From Streptomyces sp. 71268 (GTDB lineage: Bacteria; Actinomycetota; Actinomycetes; Streptomycetales; Streptomycetaceae), in NCBI RefSeq assembly GCF_029392895.1, contig NZ_CP114200.1:5834501-5898500 (forward strand): a stretch of DNA of 64,000 nucleotides. The letters run 5' to 3'. This document shows, in pieces, positions 20,843-29,660 of the stretch. The position numbers and the translations under genes were made by a program. A model generated the notes under the pieces. It was not told where the DNA came from, made no database searches, and was given only the letters and a program-made list of their open reading frames with translations. Numbering within the stretch: the stretch's first letter is position 1; the number at the start of each line of letters is the position of its first letter.

Positions 20843-20869
20843 GGGCGGGGCCCGCGAGGGCGCCCGCCC
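20843..20869 (+). terminator. Possible G/C stem after the NRPS gene
   Basis: GGGCGGG at 20843-20849 can pair with CCCGCCC at 20863-20869 around a G/C-rich loop. There is no T-tract, so this is only a weak terminator or an attenuating stem between the NRPS gene and the Dap-synthesis genes. The 183-bp gap otherwise holds nothing recognisable. Confidence 0.3.
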
Positions 20870-20980
20870 CCCGGGCGGACCAGCCGAGCACGCCCCGCAC
20901 GCCCAACAACCCGTAGCTGTCAGGTGTGGACCGGTCCGAGGCCGCGACGATCTCGCAGGCCCGGGAGAGGGACGATCGAC

Positions 20981-21961
20981 ATGATCTTCGAAAGAGCCTC
21001 CGACGTCGTCATGGACGACGTATTCCTCCGTCTGCCCGGCTTCCTCGCCACCGGCGAGGTGTTCCTGAAGCTGGAAGGGCTCAACCCGGCGGGATCGGTC
21101 AAGCTCAAGACCGCCGTCGCGCTGATCGAGTCACTGGAGCGGACCGGTGCGCTGCGCGCCGGCTCCCGCGTCATCGAGTCCTCGTCCGGCAACCTCGGCG
21201 TCGCCCTCTCGGTGGCCTGCGCGGCCAGGGGGTACGGGCTCACGGTGGTCACCGACCCCAACGCGGCCCGGCACTCGATCCGCGTCATGGAGAGCCTGGG
21301 CACCGACGTGGTCGTGGTCAGCACCCGCGACGCGCAGGGCGGCTACCTGCACACCCGGATCAACTACATCCACCAACGCCTGGCCGCCGACCCGGAGTTA
21401 GTGTGGCTCAACCAGTACGCCAACCCCGCCGGTGTCCGCGCCCACCGGGACCGCACCGCCGCCGCCGTACACGCCGGGCTCGGCCCCGTGGACGCGCTGT
21501 TCGTCGGCTGCGGCACCACCGGCACCCTGATGGGCTGCGTCGACTACTTCGGCGAACACAGCCCGGCCACCCGCGTCATCGCCGTCGACTCGGTCGGCTC
21601 GGTCACCTTCGGCGCCCCCGCCGCCCCCCGCTTCATCCCCGGCCTCGGCGCCAGCCGGCGGCCCGAGATCTTCGTGGACGACGGCGGCTTCGAGAAGACC
21701 CTGATCGCCGAGGCCGACACCGTGGCCATGTGCCGCCGGGTCGCCGAGACCTACGGGCTCCTCGTCGGCGGCTCCACCGGCACCGTGCTCGCCGCCGTGC
21801 GGCAACTCGCCCCCTCGCTGCCCGAGGGCTCCCGGGTCGCGGCCATATCCCCGGACATGGGCGACAAGTACATCGACACCGTCTACTCCGACACCTGGGT
21901 CACCGAGCGCTACGCGGACGTCTCCGGGTTGGCGAGCCTCGGCCACGTCACCACCACCTGA
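20981..21961 (+). CDS. SbnA-like PLP enzyme for diaminopropionate synthesis
   Basis: A 326-residue fold-type II PLP enzyme of the cysteine-synthase group. The Schiff-base lysine is Lys41 in NPAGSVKLK, and the phosphate-binding loop is GCGTTGT near residue 178. The sequence lacks the canonical NPxxSVKDR of OASS and instead follows SbnA/VioB-type enzymes. These join O-phosphoserine and glutamate into N-(1-amino-1-carboxyl-2-ethyl)-glutamate, the first step to L-2,3-diaminopropionate. The adjacent SbnB-like gene supports that role strongly. Codon 140 (21398-21400) is TTA, the second such codon in this operon. ATG 20981 has a purine-rich ribosome site; the longer upstream frame is Arg/Pro-rich and unlikely. 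It probably acts in the cytoplasm, feeding the NRPS. Confidence 0.88.
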   Translation: MIFERASDVVMDDVFLRLPGFLATGEVFLKLEGLNPAGSVKLKTAVALIESLERTGALRAGSRVIESSSGNLGVALSVACAARGYGLTVVTDPNAARHSIRVMESLGTDVVVVSTRDAQGGYLHTRINYIHQRLAADPELVWLNQYANPAGVRAHRDRTAAAVHAGLGPVDALFVGCGTTGTLMGCVDYFGEHSPATRVIAVDSVGSVTFGAPAAPRFIPGLGASRRPEIFVDDGGFEKTLIAEADTVAMCRRVAETYGLLVGGSTGTVLAAVRQLAPSLPEGSRVAAISPDMGDKYIDTVYSDTWVTERYADVSGLASLGHVTTT

Positions 21962-22083
21962 CCACCCGGCCCACCCGAAACGGGCGCGGGCCGGCACCCT
22001 CGACCACCAGCCAACCACCAGCCACATCGCAGTCAGCCCGACCGAGTTCACGCCCACTCCCACCCACCCAGAAGGAAGAGCCG

Positions 22084-23085
22084 ATGTCCCACTTCTTCGT
22101 CGTGCCCGGCGCGGCCGTCTCCACCGTCCTGGCCGGCGCGCACCAGGACGTCCTGCGCATCGTCGCCGACACCTACATCGCCCACGAGCAGGGACTGTCG
22201 GTCAACCCCGACAGCTACTTCCTGCGCTTCCCGGACAAGCCCAACGCGCGCGTCATCGCCCTGCCCTCCTACCTCGGCGGCGACGTCGACACCATCGGCA
22301 TGAAGTGGATCGCCAGCTTCCCCGACAACATCAAGGAGGGCCTGCCGCGCGCCTCGGCCACGCTGCTGCTCAACGACTACGCCACCGGCTACCCGCTGGC
22401 CTGCCTGGAGGCCGCCACCATCAGCGCCGTACGCACCGCGGCATCGGCCGCCGTCGCCGCCTCCCGGCTGGTCACCTCGGCAGAACCGGCACGGCTCGCG
22501 GTCGTCGGCGCCGGCGTCATCGCCCGCACCATCCTCGACTACCTGCACGCGGCCGGCGTGGCCGTGGCCGACGTGCTCGTCCACGACCTCGACCCCACCA
22601 GCGCCGGCCACCTGAGCGAGCACGCCGCCACCCGCTTCGGCGTCCCGGTCGCCATCGGCACCCTGGACGACGCCCTCGACCGGGACCTGGTGGTCTTCGC
22701 CACCACCGCGGCCACCCCCTACGTCGGCGCGGACACCAGCCTGCGCCCCAGCCAGGTACTGCTGAACATCTCGCTGCGCGACATCGCCCCCGAGGTGCTG
22801 CTGCGCAGCAACAACGTGGTGGACGACGTCGACCACTGCCTCAAGGCGCAGACCTCGCCACACCTGGCCGAACAGCTCACCGGGGGACGGGACTTCATCA
22901 CCGGCACGCTCGGCGCCCTGCTCCAGGGCGAGGTCACCCTCGACCCCGCCAAGCCCACCGTCTTCTCCCCGTTCGGCCTCGGCATCCTCGACCTCGCCGT
23001 CGGCCACCACGTGCTCGGCCAGGCCCGCCGGCAGGGCACCGCCATCGAGATCCCGGACTTCATCGGCGAGACCAAGCGCTGGTAG
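22084..23085 (+). CDS. SbnB-like dehydrogenase (ornithine cyclodeaminase/mu-crystallin family)
   Basis: A 333-residue protein with the NAD-binding Rossmann signature VVGAGVIARTILDYL near residue 140, and the conserved N-terminal substrate-binding part (MKWIASFPDNIKEGLPRA near 75-95). In siderophore and tuberactinomycin pathways, SbnB/VioK homologues oxidatively hydrolyse the SbnA product into L-2,3-diaminopropionate and 2-oxoglutarate. Placement 122 bp after the SbnA-like gene, in the same orientation, makes that the best call. A true ornithine cyclodeaminase (giving proline) is the alternative but would not explain the pairing. ATG 22084 follows AGAAGGAAG. Confidence 0.88.
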   Translation: MSHFFVVPGAAVSTVLAGAHQDVLRIVADTYIAHEQGLSVNPDSYFLRFPDKPNARVIALPSYLGGDVDTIGMKWIASFPDNIKEGLPRASATLLLNDYATGYPLACLEAATISAVRTAASAAVAASRLVTSAEPARLAVVGAGVIARTILDYLHAAGVAVADVLVHDLDPTSAGHLSEHAATRFGVPVAIGTLDDALDRDLVVFATTAATPYVGADTSLRPSQVLLNISLRDIAPEVLLRSNNVVDDVDHCLKAQTSPHLAEQLTGGRDFITGTLGALLQGEVTLDPAKPTVFSPFGLGILDLAVGHHVLGQARRQGTAIEIPDFIGETKRW

Positions 23086-23109
23086 GACGCCACCGTCAGG
23101 AGGCACAGG

Positions 23110-24312
23110 GTGACGACCTCCCCGCACCACATCGACGCGACGGCCCTCGGGCCGGACGCGGTGCCGCACGCGCGCGCACCGCGCCCGGCCCCCTCCGCCG
23201 GCGCCCCGCCCCGGCGCGAGCGCCAGCCCGCACCCCAGGCGGCGTCGGCGGAGGCGGAGATCGAACAGCTGGCGTCCCTGACCCCGCTGGAGCCCGCCGC
23301 GGTCGAGGTCTACGCGCACGCGAGCCGTACCACCAGCATCGGCCTGCCCGACCTCGTACGCCTCACCGGCCGCCCCGAGGACGAGCTGACCCGCTGCCTC
23401 CAGACGCTGCTGCGGCTGCGCCTGCTGCGGCCGGCGCAGGCGGAGCCGGGCCGGCTGACGGCCGTCTCGCCGGACCACGCCGAACTGCACCTCGTCGAGC
23501 CCGCCGCGCGCCGGATCGCCGAACTCCAGGAGACGCTCACGCACGTGCGCGGCGAGCTGACCGCCCTCGCCGACCGCTACCAGGAGGGCGTCGCGCACCG
23601 GCTGCGCGGCCAGGGCACCGAGGTGGTCACCGGCGCGCTGGCGGTCCGCCGCCGCGTGGCCGAACTGCTCGCGCACGCCACGCGCGAGCTGCTCGCGGCC
23701 CAACCGGGCGCCGGCGGGCCGCAGGAGGCGCCGTGGGAACCGCTGGAACTGGCCGAGCCGGTGCGCGCCCGCGGGCTGCGCGTCCGCGCGCTGTACCAGC
23801 ACACGGCGCAGTTCCACCACGCCGCCGTCGACCAGGCCGAGCATCTGGCCGACCTCGGCTGCCCGGCCAGGACGCTGGGCGACCGGTTCGCCCGCGCGCT
23901 CGTCGTCGACCGGCAGGTCGCGGTCCTCGCGCTGCGCGGCGACCCGCGCGGCGCGGTCGTCGTCCGCGACCCCAGCACGGTCGACTTCGTGGCCACCACC
24001 TTCGACCGACTGTGGGACCAGGCCACGCCCTTCCCGGCCAAGCTGGGCCGCCAGCAGGCCATCGCCGCGTCCGACGCCGTCAAGTCCGACATCGTGCGGC
24101 TGCTCGTCGCCGGCGAAGACGACAAGGCCATCGCCCGCCGCATGGGCATGTCCGTCCGCACCTGCCAGCGCCACATCAACGAGATCCTGCGCCGCCTCGG
24201 CGCCCGCAACCGCATGCGCGCCGGCTACCTCATCCACCAGTACGAGACGGAACACGGCACCTTCGACCCACGCGCCGAACACGGCCCGACGGGCCGGGAG
24301 CGGGCGGGTTAG
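23110..24312 (+). CDS. LuxR-type helix-turn-helix regulator of the NRPS cluster
   Basis: A 400-residue regulator. The C-terminal DNA-binding domain is clear (KSDIVRLLVAGEDDKAIARRMG, then MSVRTCQRHINEILRRLGARNR, residues about 315-375). The middle resembles the TrmB-like sugar-sensor/winged-helix arrangement seen in many streptomycete LuxR proteins (LTPLEPAAVEVYAHASR near residue 58, then LVRLTGRPEDEL). Residues 1-45 are a disordered Ala/Pro/Arg leader. GTG 23110 is only 24 bp after the SbnB-like stop, so it is probably co-transcribed with the Dap genes and may autoregulate the cluster. It ends 37 bp from the convergent amidase gene. Confidence 0.87.
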   Translation: MTTSPHHIDATALGPDAVPHARAPRPAPSAGAPPRRERQPAPQAASAEAEIEQLASLTPLEPAAVEVYAHASRTTSIGLPDLVRLTGRPEDELTRCLQTLLRLRLLRPAQAEPGRLTAVSPDHAELHLVEPAARRIAELQETLTHVRGELTALADRYQEGVAHRLRGQGTEVVTGALAVRRRVAELLAHATRELLAAQPGAGGPQEAPWEPLELAEPVRARGLRVRALYQHTAQFHHAAVDQAEHLADLGCPARTLGDRFARALVVDRQVAVLALRGDPRGAVVVRDPSTVDFVATTFDRLWDQATPFPAKLGRQQAIAASDAVKSDIVRLLVAGEDDKAIARRMGMSVRTCQRHINEILRRLGARNRMRAGYLIHQYETEHGTFDPRAEHGPTGRERAG

Positions 24313-24349
24313 CCCACACGGTCACCGGCCCGCCGCCCCCCGCGCCGGC

Positions 24350-25381
24350 TCAGGCCGTACCGCCCCCGCCCGGTGGCACGGGTGGCACGGGTGGCACCGA
24401 GGCCGTGGACCGGGTGACGGCCTCCGCGCGCTCGGCCGCCTTCCGGGGGTCGTTCGCCCACAGCCGGTAGAAGTCGAACGGGCACTCCGCCAGGCCCGCC
24501 GCGCCCTCGCCCGCCGCCTCGGTGCCGGTGTAGCCCCGGTGCACGAGCTTGAACAGGTGGTTCTGCGACTGGTCGTAGGTCCGCGCGTCCCGGATCGCCG
24601 ACACCGAGAGCTGCGCGTACTGGATGCCGTACGGCTCCTCGCCGGTCTCACCCAGCGTGCGCCCGTCGAACCCGATGATCGCCGAGTGCCCGAAGTACGC
24701 GTACACGCCGTCGAACCCGGCGGCGTTGGCCACCGCCACGTAGCAGTTGTTGGCCCACGCCATCGCCTTGGACATCAGCACCTGCTGGTCCTTGGCCGGG
24801 TACATGTAGCCCTGGCAGCGCACGATGAGTTCGGCGCCCTTCATGGCGCAGTCCCGCCAGATCTCCGGGTAGTTGCCGTCGTCGCAGATGATCAGCGAGA
24901 TCCTCAGGCCCTTCGGCCCGTCCGAGACGTAGGTGGACTCACCCGGGTACCAGGGCTCCACCGGACACCACGGGAGGATCTTGCGGTACTTCTGCACGAT
25001 CTCGCCCTGGTCGTTGATGAGCACCAGCGTGTTGTACGGCGGCTTGTGCGGATGCTCCTCGTGCCGCTCGCCCGCCAACGAGAACACGCCCCACACCCGT
25101 GCCTCGCGGCACGCGGCGGCGAAGACGTCCGTCTCCTCACCCGGTACGGACGCCGCGGTGGCCAGCATCTCGGACCGGTCGTACATGATCCCCTGGGTGG
25201 AGTACTCGGGGAAGACCACCAGGTCCAGGCCGGGCAGCCCGCTCTTCACGCCCACCACCATGTCGGCGATCGCGCGGGCGTTGTCCAGCACCTCCTCCCT
25301 GGTGTGCAGACGGGGCATCTTGTAGTTGACGACCGCGACGCCGACCGTGTCCGGGCTCGACGAGATGTCACCGTGTCGCAT
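24350..25381 (-). CDS. amiE: Aliphatic amidase, nitrilase superfamily
   Basis: A 343-residue nitrilase-fold amidase. Its N-terminus ([25 protein letters not shown]) aligns without gaps to the Pseudomonas aliphatic amidase I remember. The catalytic triad is therefore at the same positions: Glu59 (FPEYS), Lys134 (KYRKILPW) and Cys166 ([12 protein letters not shown]). AmiE enzymes hydrolyse short aliphatic amides to acid and ammonia and can transfer acyl groups to hydroxylamine. A formamidase (AmiF) is less likely from the N-terminus. The last 30 residues (proline/glycine-rich) diverge. It is convergent with the LuxR gene, so it may be outside the NRPS cluster; a role in processing an amide or in nitrogen supply is only inference. 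Confidence 0.9.
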   Translation of the reverse strand: MRHGDISSSPDTVGVAVVNYKMPRLHTREEVLDNARAIADMVVGVKSGLPGLDLVVFPEYSTQGIMYDRSEMLATAASVPGEETDVFAAACREARVWGVFSLAGERHEEHPHKPPYNTLVLINDQGEIVQKYRKILPWCPVEPWYPGESTYVSDGPKGLRISLIICDDGNYPEIWRDCAMKGAELIVRCQGYMYPAKDQQVLMSKAMAWANNCYVAVANAAGFDGVYAYFGHSAIIGFDGRTLGETGEEPYGIQYAQLSVSAIRDARTYDQSQNHLFKLVHRGYTGTEAAGEGAAGLAECPFDFYRLWANDPRKAAERAEAVTRSTASVPPVPPVPPGGGGTA

Positions 25382-25710
25382 CGCTCGCTCCTCCTCATCC
25401 TCACCTCTGGCGCGGTTCCCGCGCCGGGCGGCCCGGCGCGGTCGCGGTGCGCGGGTCCCGCGCGCCGGACGGGCGCCAGGGGGCGTCGTGCGGCGCTTGC
25501 CGAGTGGGGCGGAGGGTGGGGGAGTAGGGGCGTGGGGAGCGGCAAACAGGACGCTCGCGTTCCGCGGGACCTCCAGCAAAGCGCGGACCCCGCCCCACCC
25601 GCTACCCCCGTGGCGCGTTCGGCGGCACGGGGTGGGGTGGGGCGGGGCGGGAGCGTGCGGGACGGGGGCGTGGGTGGCGGGTGGCTGCGCGGGGCCGGCC
25701 GCCGTCCGGC
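25382..25710. other. G/C-rich intergenic stretch
   Basis: 329 bp between the amidase start and the end of the NLR-like gene, both leftward. The sequence is strongly G-rich on the plus strand (GGGGTGGGGTGGGG runs near 25628-25650). It should hold the amidase promoter. No gene, operator or clear terminator was recognised. Confidence 0.4.
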
Positions 25711-28700
25711 TCAGTCCACGATGATGCCCGGGTAGCAGTGGTCGTGCTGCCAGTCCGGGGCGATGGGGTACCCGCAGTGGCAGAGTGCGGGTCTGGCGGG
25801 CTTGCCGTCGGCGCGGCGGCGGAGGGCCACCAGGAGGGGTTGCCGGCGCAGCCACTGGGCGGCGCTTTCCTCCGGGCCGCGGTCCAGGGTGTCGGGCGCG
25901 ATGCGCAGGGTGCGTACGAGCAGCTCGTAGACGGCGTCGGCCTGGCTCAGGATGAACCGTTCCACGTTGCGGCAGTAGCGCGGCGACATGGAGTCGAGCA
26001 GGTAGCGGTGGTCCTGGGCGTCCTGCCAGACCTCGTCCTGGCCGAGGAGGGTGACCCAGTGCTCCTCGGCGGTCCAGTCGCGGTGCGGCTCGGGCGGGAT
26101 GCCCTGGAGCTTGTCCCGTACCTCCCGCTGGGCCTCGCGCGCCTCCCGCAGCGAGCCGGCGAAGTCGGGGTGGGCCGCCGCGAGGTGCTCGTAGTGGGCG
26201 ACTGCCTCCGCCACCTCGTGCTCGGCCCGGTGCACGTCGAGCCCGGAGCGCACGCGTCCTCGCGCGCACCGCACGAGCAGCCCGGCCAGCCGGGCCCGGG
26301 CCGCGTGGTCGTCCGCCGCCCGCTCGCGGACGATGCCCACCGCCTCCTCGGCCACCACCAGTCCCTCGCGCCACCGCTCGCTGCGGAAGAGGAAACTCCG
26401 CAGGTCGTTCAGGACCCGGATCAGCTCGGGCTCGAAGGCGGCCGGGTTGGCGCGCGCCACGCGCCGGTAGATGTCGGCCGCCTCCCGGGCGGTGGCCAGC
26501 GCCCGGGTACGGTCCCGCGCGCCCCAGTACATGACCCCCAGGTTGCTCAGCGCCAGCGCGAGGTCGCTCTCGTCCACCGTCACCGCACGACCGAGCCCGG
26601 GCCCGCCCGCCGCGGGCCCACCGCCGGGCCGCCCGCCTTCCGCGCCCTCGGCGTCCGGGCCCTCGGCGTCCGGGCCCCCGGCGTCCGGGCCCCCGGCATC
26701 CGGGCCCCCGTCGGCCGGTGGCACCGCGCCCTCGTCGGCGGCCGGCCCCGCGTCCGGCGCGGGAGTCCCCTCGGCCCCGCCGTCCGGCGCGACCAGGCGC
26801 CGGAACAGGGCTACGGCCCGCTCGGTGGCCTCCCGCGCCGCGTCCCACCGGCGGTGGCTCCACAGCAGCGAGCCCTGGTTGGCCAGGGCCATCGCGAGCC
26901 CCGGCTCGTACGCCACCGGATGGGCGTCGACCAGCCGTTGGAAGATCTCGGTCGCCCGGTCCATGGCCCGCAGCGCCTCGCGGCCCCGCTGTTCGGTGAG
27001 GAGCCCCTGCCCGAGGTGGGCCAGCGACACCGCGAGCCCCGGCTCGTGGGTGGCCGGGTCGCTCTGGGCCAGTCGGCGGTAGAGGTCCACGGCCTCCTGC
27101 GCCGCGAGCCGGCTCCGCGTGCGGTCGCCCACCCGCCCGGCGTACTCGCTCGCCTGCGCGAGCGCGGCCGCCAATTCCGTCTCCTGGTCGGTTCGCCGGA
27201 AGTCCGTGACCGCCCGCTCGGTCGCCGCGAGCGCCTCGTGCCGCTGGCCGGCCCGCCACAGCCGGAACCCGAGGTCGAGGTGGAGCCGCGCCCGCTCCAG
27301 CGGGGTCGCGCTGGTGGCCAGCCGCAGCGCGCTCAGCCGCTCGGCGAAGGGCGCGATGCCCGCGTCCAGGTCGAGTTGGCCCAGCTCCGGCAGGTGGCCG
27401 TCGATGGCCTCCAACAGGGCACGGTCCAGGTCCAGTTCGGCCAACGCGCCAAGCGCGGCGCCACCGGCGTCCACGGCGAGCGCGGGGTCGGCGCGCAGCA
27501 CGCCCGCGAGCCCGTCCGTCAGGTGCGGCCAGCGGTGCGGGGCCGCCGCCGAGGCGAGGAAGGTCACCGCGCGGGCCGCGTACGCCGGCGGCTCGCCCCG
27601 CGCGTCGCGGGCCAGCAGCAGCCTCGCGGCCTCCGCCGCCCACGGCGCGCTGGCGTAGCCCGTGACGCCGTGCCCGGGAAAGGTCAGCGCGAGGAAGTCC
27701 TCGGCCAGCCGGTCGGGGTAGAGCGGCTCAAGGACGGTGTCGCCCCCGGGCGAGGGGTAGCAGGTGGCGTGGTCGGCGAGCAGCCGGTGCGGTTCGGCCA
27801 CCTCCAGGCGGCGCAGCACGGCGGTGCCCGCCCCGTGCCCGGTGGCGCCGGTGAGCGCCGCGGCGAACACCGCCTGCCGCATCTCCTCGGTGGGCGTCGC
27901 GTACTCCAGCCCCTCCACCCGGTTCTCGTACAGCCGGTTCCAGTGCTCGTGCTCGCGGCGCAGCAGGTACGCGGCGAGTTCGGGCAACCCGTGCGGTACG
28001 CCGCTGCCGCGCGCGTGCGCGTCCACGGCCACCAGGGCTGCCATGTGCAGGGCCAGGGTGAGCCCGAACTCGGACCGGTCCAGGTAGTCGGGCGGCGCGA
28101 TGGCCTCCGGGTCGATCCGGTAGTAGGCGGCGAAGGAGTCGCGGGCCGTACGGAACATCTCCGCGCGCGCCCCCGGGCCCCGCGCGCCGCCGGCCCCGCC
28201 ACCGTCCGCCGGCGCGTCGGCCCCCGCGTCGAGTGGCCCGAGTGGCAGGTCCGCCGTGTCGGCCCCCAGGTCCGCCCGCTCCACCGCCCCGCACAGCGCC
28301 GGCCACGCCGAGACGCCGCGGGCCAGCAGCAACACCCGGGTGGGCACGTCGTGGTGCAGCAGTTGGTTGCTGAGCAGCAGGGTGAGGTGGGAGACCGGCC
28401 ACCGGTCGGCGTAGTCCACGAGCAGCAGCACGCCGGCCGCCCCGTCCACCCGCAGGTCGTCGCCGCCCGTGGAGGCCACCACCGCACCCGCCCCGTGCGT
28501 CGCGGTCACCACCTTCCAGTTCGCCGCCGCGCTCTCGGTGGCGAACCGGGCGGCCAGCCGGGACTTGCCCTGCCCGCCCGGGCCGTGCAGCCAGGTCAGG
28601 GCGAGCCGGGCGGCCGTGCCGTCGCGCCAGTCGGCCAGCTTGGCCAACTCCCGCCGCCGGCCGGTGAACGCGACGACCTCGTACCGCGCGTTGAGCAGCC

Positions 28701-28872
28701 GACTGGGCTGGGAGAGCGGAACCCGCTCGGGTGCCACCGCGCGCGAGCGGTACGGCGCGAGCACGTAGACCGGCCCGCGGTCCCGGTAGACGTGCAGGTC
28801 GGCGCCGATGGTGCCGTAGACGTGCCCGCTGTTGACGTGGAAGACCTGCCGCGGCGGCAGGTCAGGGCTCAC
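25711..28872 (-). CDS. NLR-like STAND ATPase with TPR repeats
   Basis: A 1053-residue protein starting at GTG 28872, which overlaps the end of the upstream small gene by 11 bp. Order: a short N-terminal motif ([16 protein letters not shown], residues 14-29); an NTPase domain with P-loop GPGGQGKS (97-104) and Walker [13 protein letters not shown]; helical regions; a long TPR array (about 500-950) with repeats such as [21 protein letters not shown]; a Gly/Pro/Asp-rich insertion; and an unassigned C-terminal domain ending in a Cys/His cluster (CHCGY ... HDHC). STAND/NLR ATPases of this shape act as sensors in bacterial immunity and development, with a linked effector recruited through matching short motifs. 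The upstream gene supplies such a motif, so a two-gene signalling or defence unit is likely. The trigger and output are unknown. Confidence 0.85.
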   Translation of the reverse strand: MSPDLPPRQVFHVNSGHVYGTIGADLHVYRDRGPVYVLAPYRSRAVAPERVPLSQPSRLLNARYEVVAFTGRRRELAKLADWRDGTAARLALTWLHGPGGQGKSRLAARFATESAAANWKVVTATHGAGAVVASTGGDDLRVDGAAGVLLLVDYADRWPVSHLTLLLSNQLLHHDVPTRVLLLARGVSAWPALCGAVERADLGADTADLPLGPLDAGADAPADGGGAGGARGPGARAEMFRTARDSFAAYYRIDPEAIAPPDYLDRSEFGLTLALHMAALVAVDAHARGSGVPHGLPELAAYLLRREHEHWNRLYENRVEGLEYATPTEEMRQAVFAAALTGATGHGAGTAVLRRLEVAEPHRLLADHATCYPSPGGDTVLEPLYPDRLAEDFLALTFPGHGVTGYASAPWAAEAARLLLARDARGEPPAYAARAVTFLASAAAPHRWPHLTDGLAGVLRADPALAVDAGGAALGALAELDLDRALLEAIDGHLPELGQLDLDAGIAPFAERLSALRLATSATPLERARLHLDLGFRLWRAGQRHEALAATERAVTDFRRTDQETELAAALAQASEYAGRVGDRTRSRLAAQEAVDLYRRLAQSDPATHEPGLAVSLAHLGQGLLTEQRGREALRAMDRATEIFQRLVDAHPVAYEPGLAMALANQGSLLWSHRRWDAAREATERAVALFRRLVAPDGGAEGTPAPDAGPAADEGAVPPADGGPDAGGPDAGGPDAEGPDAEGAEGGRPGGGPAAGGPGLGRAVTVDESDLALALSNLGVMYWGARDRTRALATAREAADIYRRVARANPAAFEPELIRVLNDLRSFLFRSERWREGLVVAEEAVGIVRERAADDHAARARLAGLLVRCARGRVRSGLDVHRAEHEVAEAVAHYEHLAAAHPDFAGSLREAREAQREVRDKLQGIPPEPHRDWTAEEHWVTLLGQDEVWQDAQDHRYLLDSMSPRYCRNVERFILSQADAVYELLVRTLRIAPDTLDRGPEESAAQWLRRQPLLVALRRRADGKPARPALCHCGYPIAPDWQHDHCYPGIIVD
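26651..26710. repeat. Four tandem 15-bp repeats inside the NLR-like gene
   Basis: Four consecutive 15-bp units of the form GC(G/A)TCCGGGCCC(C/T)CG. Read on the minus strand they encode repeated Gly-Gly-Pro-Asp-Ala/Glu units within the low-complexity linker between TPR blocks. The repeat number probably varies between strains by slippage. Confidence 0.85.
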
Positions 28873-29302
28873 CGGTGGTCTCCGTCGCCCGCTCCGCCGG
28901 GGTCCCGTGGTGCACGATGACGTTGCCGTTGATGGTGTTGTACTGCTGGCTGTTGTCCCTGGCGTAGTTGTGCTGGCTGATGCGCGGCTCGGCCCGCGGG
29001 CTGGCCGCCCTGATCTCGTCGATCAGCGCACGCAGCTCCTGCTCCAGGTCGGGATGGCGACGCACCAACGTCTCCAACTCCTCGGCCCACAACACCAGCA
29101 GCCGGTTCCGTACGCGCTCCGCGTCCTCGGCCCGCGCTACCCGCTCCGCGTCGCTGTCCAACTGCCGCTCGATGCCCGCGGCCGCCTCGTCGCCGCCGCG
29201 CCTGAACAGCCGCGCCACGCCGTCGCGGGCCACCTGCCAGCCGTCGGTGGCCATCGCCCCCACCACGGCGCCCCCGCCCGCCAGGACCAAGTCCTCCAAC
29301 AC
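28862..29302 (-). CDS. Small membrane-associated partner of the NLR-like protein
   Basis: A 146-residue protein (GTG 29302, with GGAGGGA upstream). The N-terminus is a short hydrophobic segment (VLAGGGAVVGAMATDGW, residues 6-22) of the type common in small streptomycete proteins paired with TPR/NLR genes. A helical, charged middle follows (VRNRLLVLWAEELETLV and DLEQELRALIDEI). The tail contains NSQQYNTINGNVIVHH (117-132), which resembles the N-terminal motif of the downstream NLR. Its last codons overlap the NLR start by 11 bp, so the two are co-translated. By analogy with NLR-linked effectors carrying bacterial amyloid signalling motifs, it may be a membrane-acting effector or adaptor nucleated by the NLR (inference). 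No enzymatic domain is visible. Confidence 0.75.
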   Translation of the reverse strand: MLEDLVLAGGGAVVGAMATDGWQVARDGVARLFRRGGDEAAAGIERQLDSDAERVARAEDAERVRNRLLVLWAEELETLVRRHPDLEQELRALIDEIRAASPRAEPRISQHNYARDNSQQYNTINGNVIVHHGTPAERATETTGEP

Positions 29303-29660
29303 CCCGACTCCCTCCGTCCGTATCCCACCCTGACGCCCGCGGGCGCCACGTCGGTTCCATGGCACCGCCCCCGTGGCGGCGAGGCGCGCCCCGCGCCCGG
29401 CCCGGGCCGCGTTACGCCCCGCGCCGGGGCTCGCCGCGCCCCTGTCACCGTCTCATGTCGAACGGGACGCGTGACGTGGGTGGTGAACGGGGTGACGGGG
29501 GGTGGGGGGATGGGGGCGGGGATGGGGAGGCAGGGGGTGCCCGGTTCTCCTGTGAGGCGCGCTCACTTCCCTGCCCGGGCCTGCGCCCGCCCCGTACCCG
29601 GCCGACCCCCGGCCCCGCGCCCAGCCGGCCCCGGGCCCGCGCCGGGCCGAGCGCCCCGCC
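29303..29660. other. Intergenic region with a long G-run tract
   Basis: 358 bp between the small partner gene and the end of the dynB-like gene. From about 29489 to 29537 the plus strand has at least five runs of four to six G separated by one to a few bases (GGGG-TGAC-GGGGGG-T-GGGGGG-AT-GGGGG-C-GGGG), a potential G-quadruplex. The leftward promoter of the NLR pair must lie here. No gene seen. Confidence 0.55.

Noticed and set aside
25681..28920. Plus-strand frame of over 1000 codons opposite the NLR-like gene
   Set aside because: No motif and shadow composition. The minus strand encodes P-loop, Walker B and TPRs with proper overlaps.
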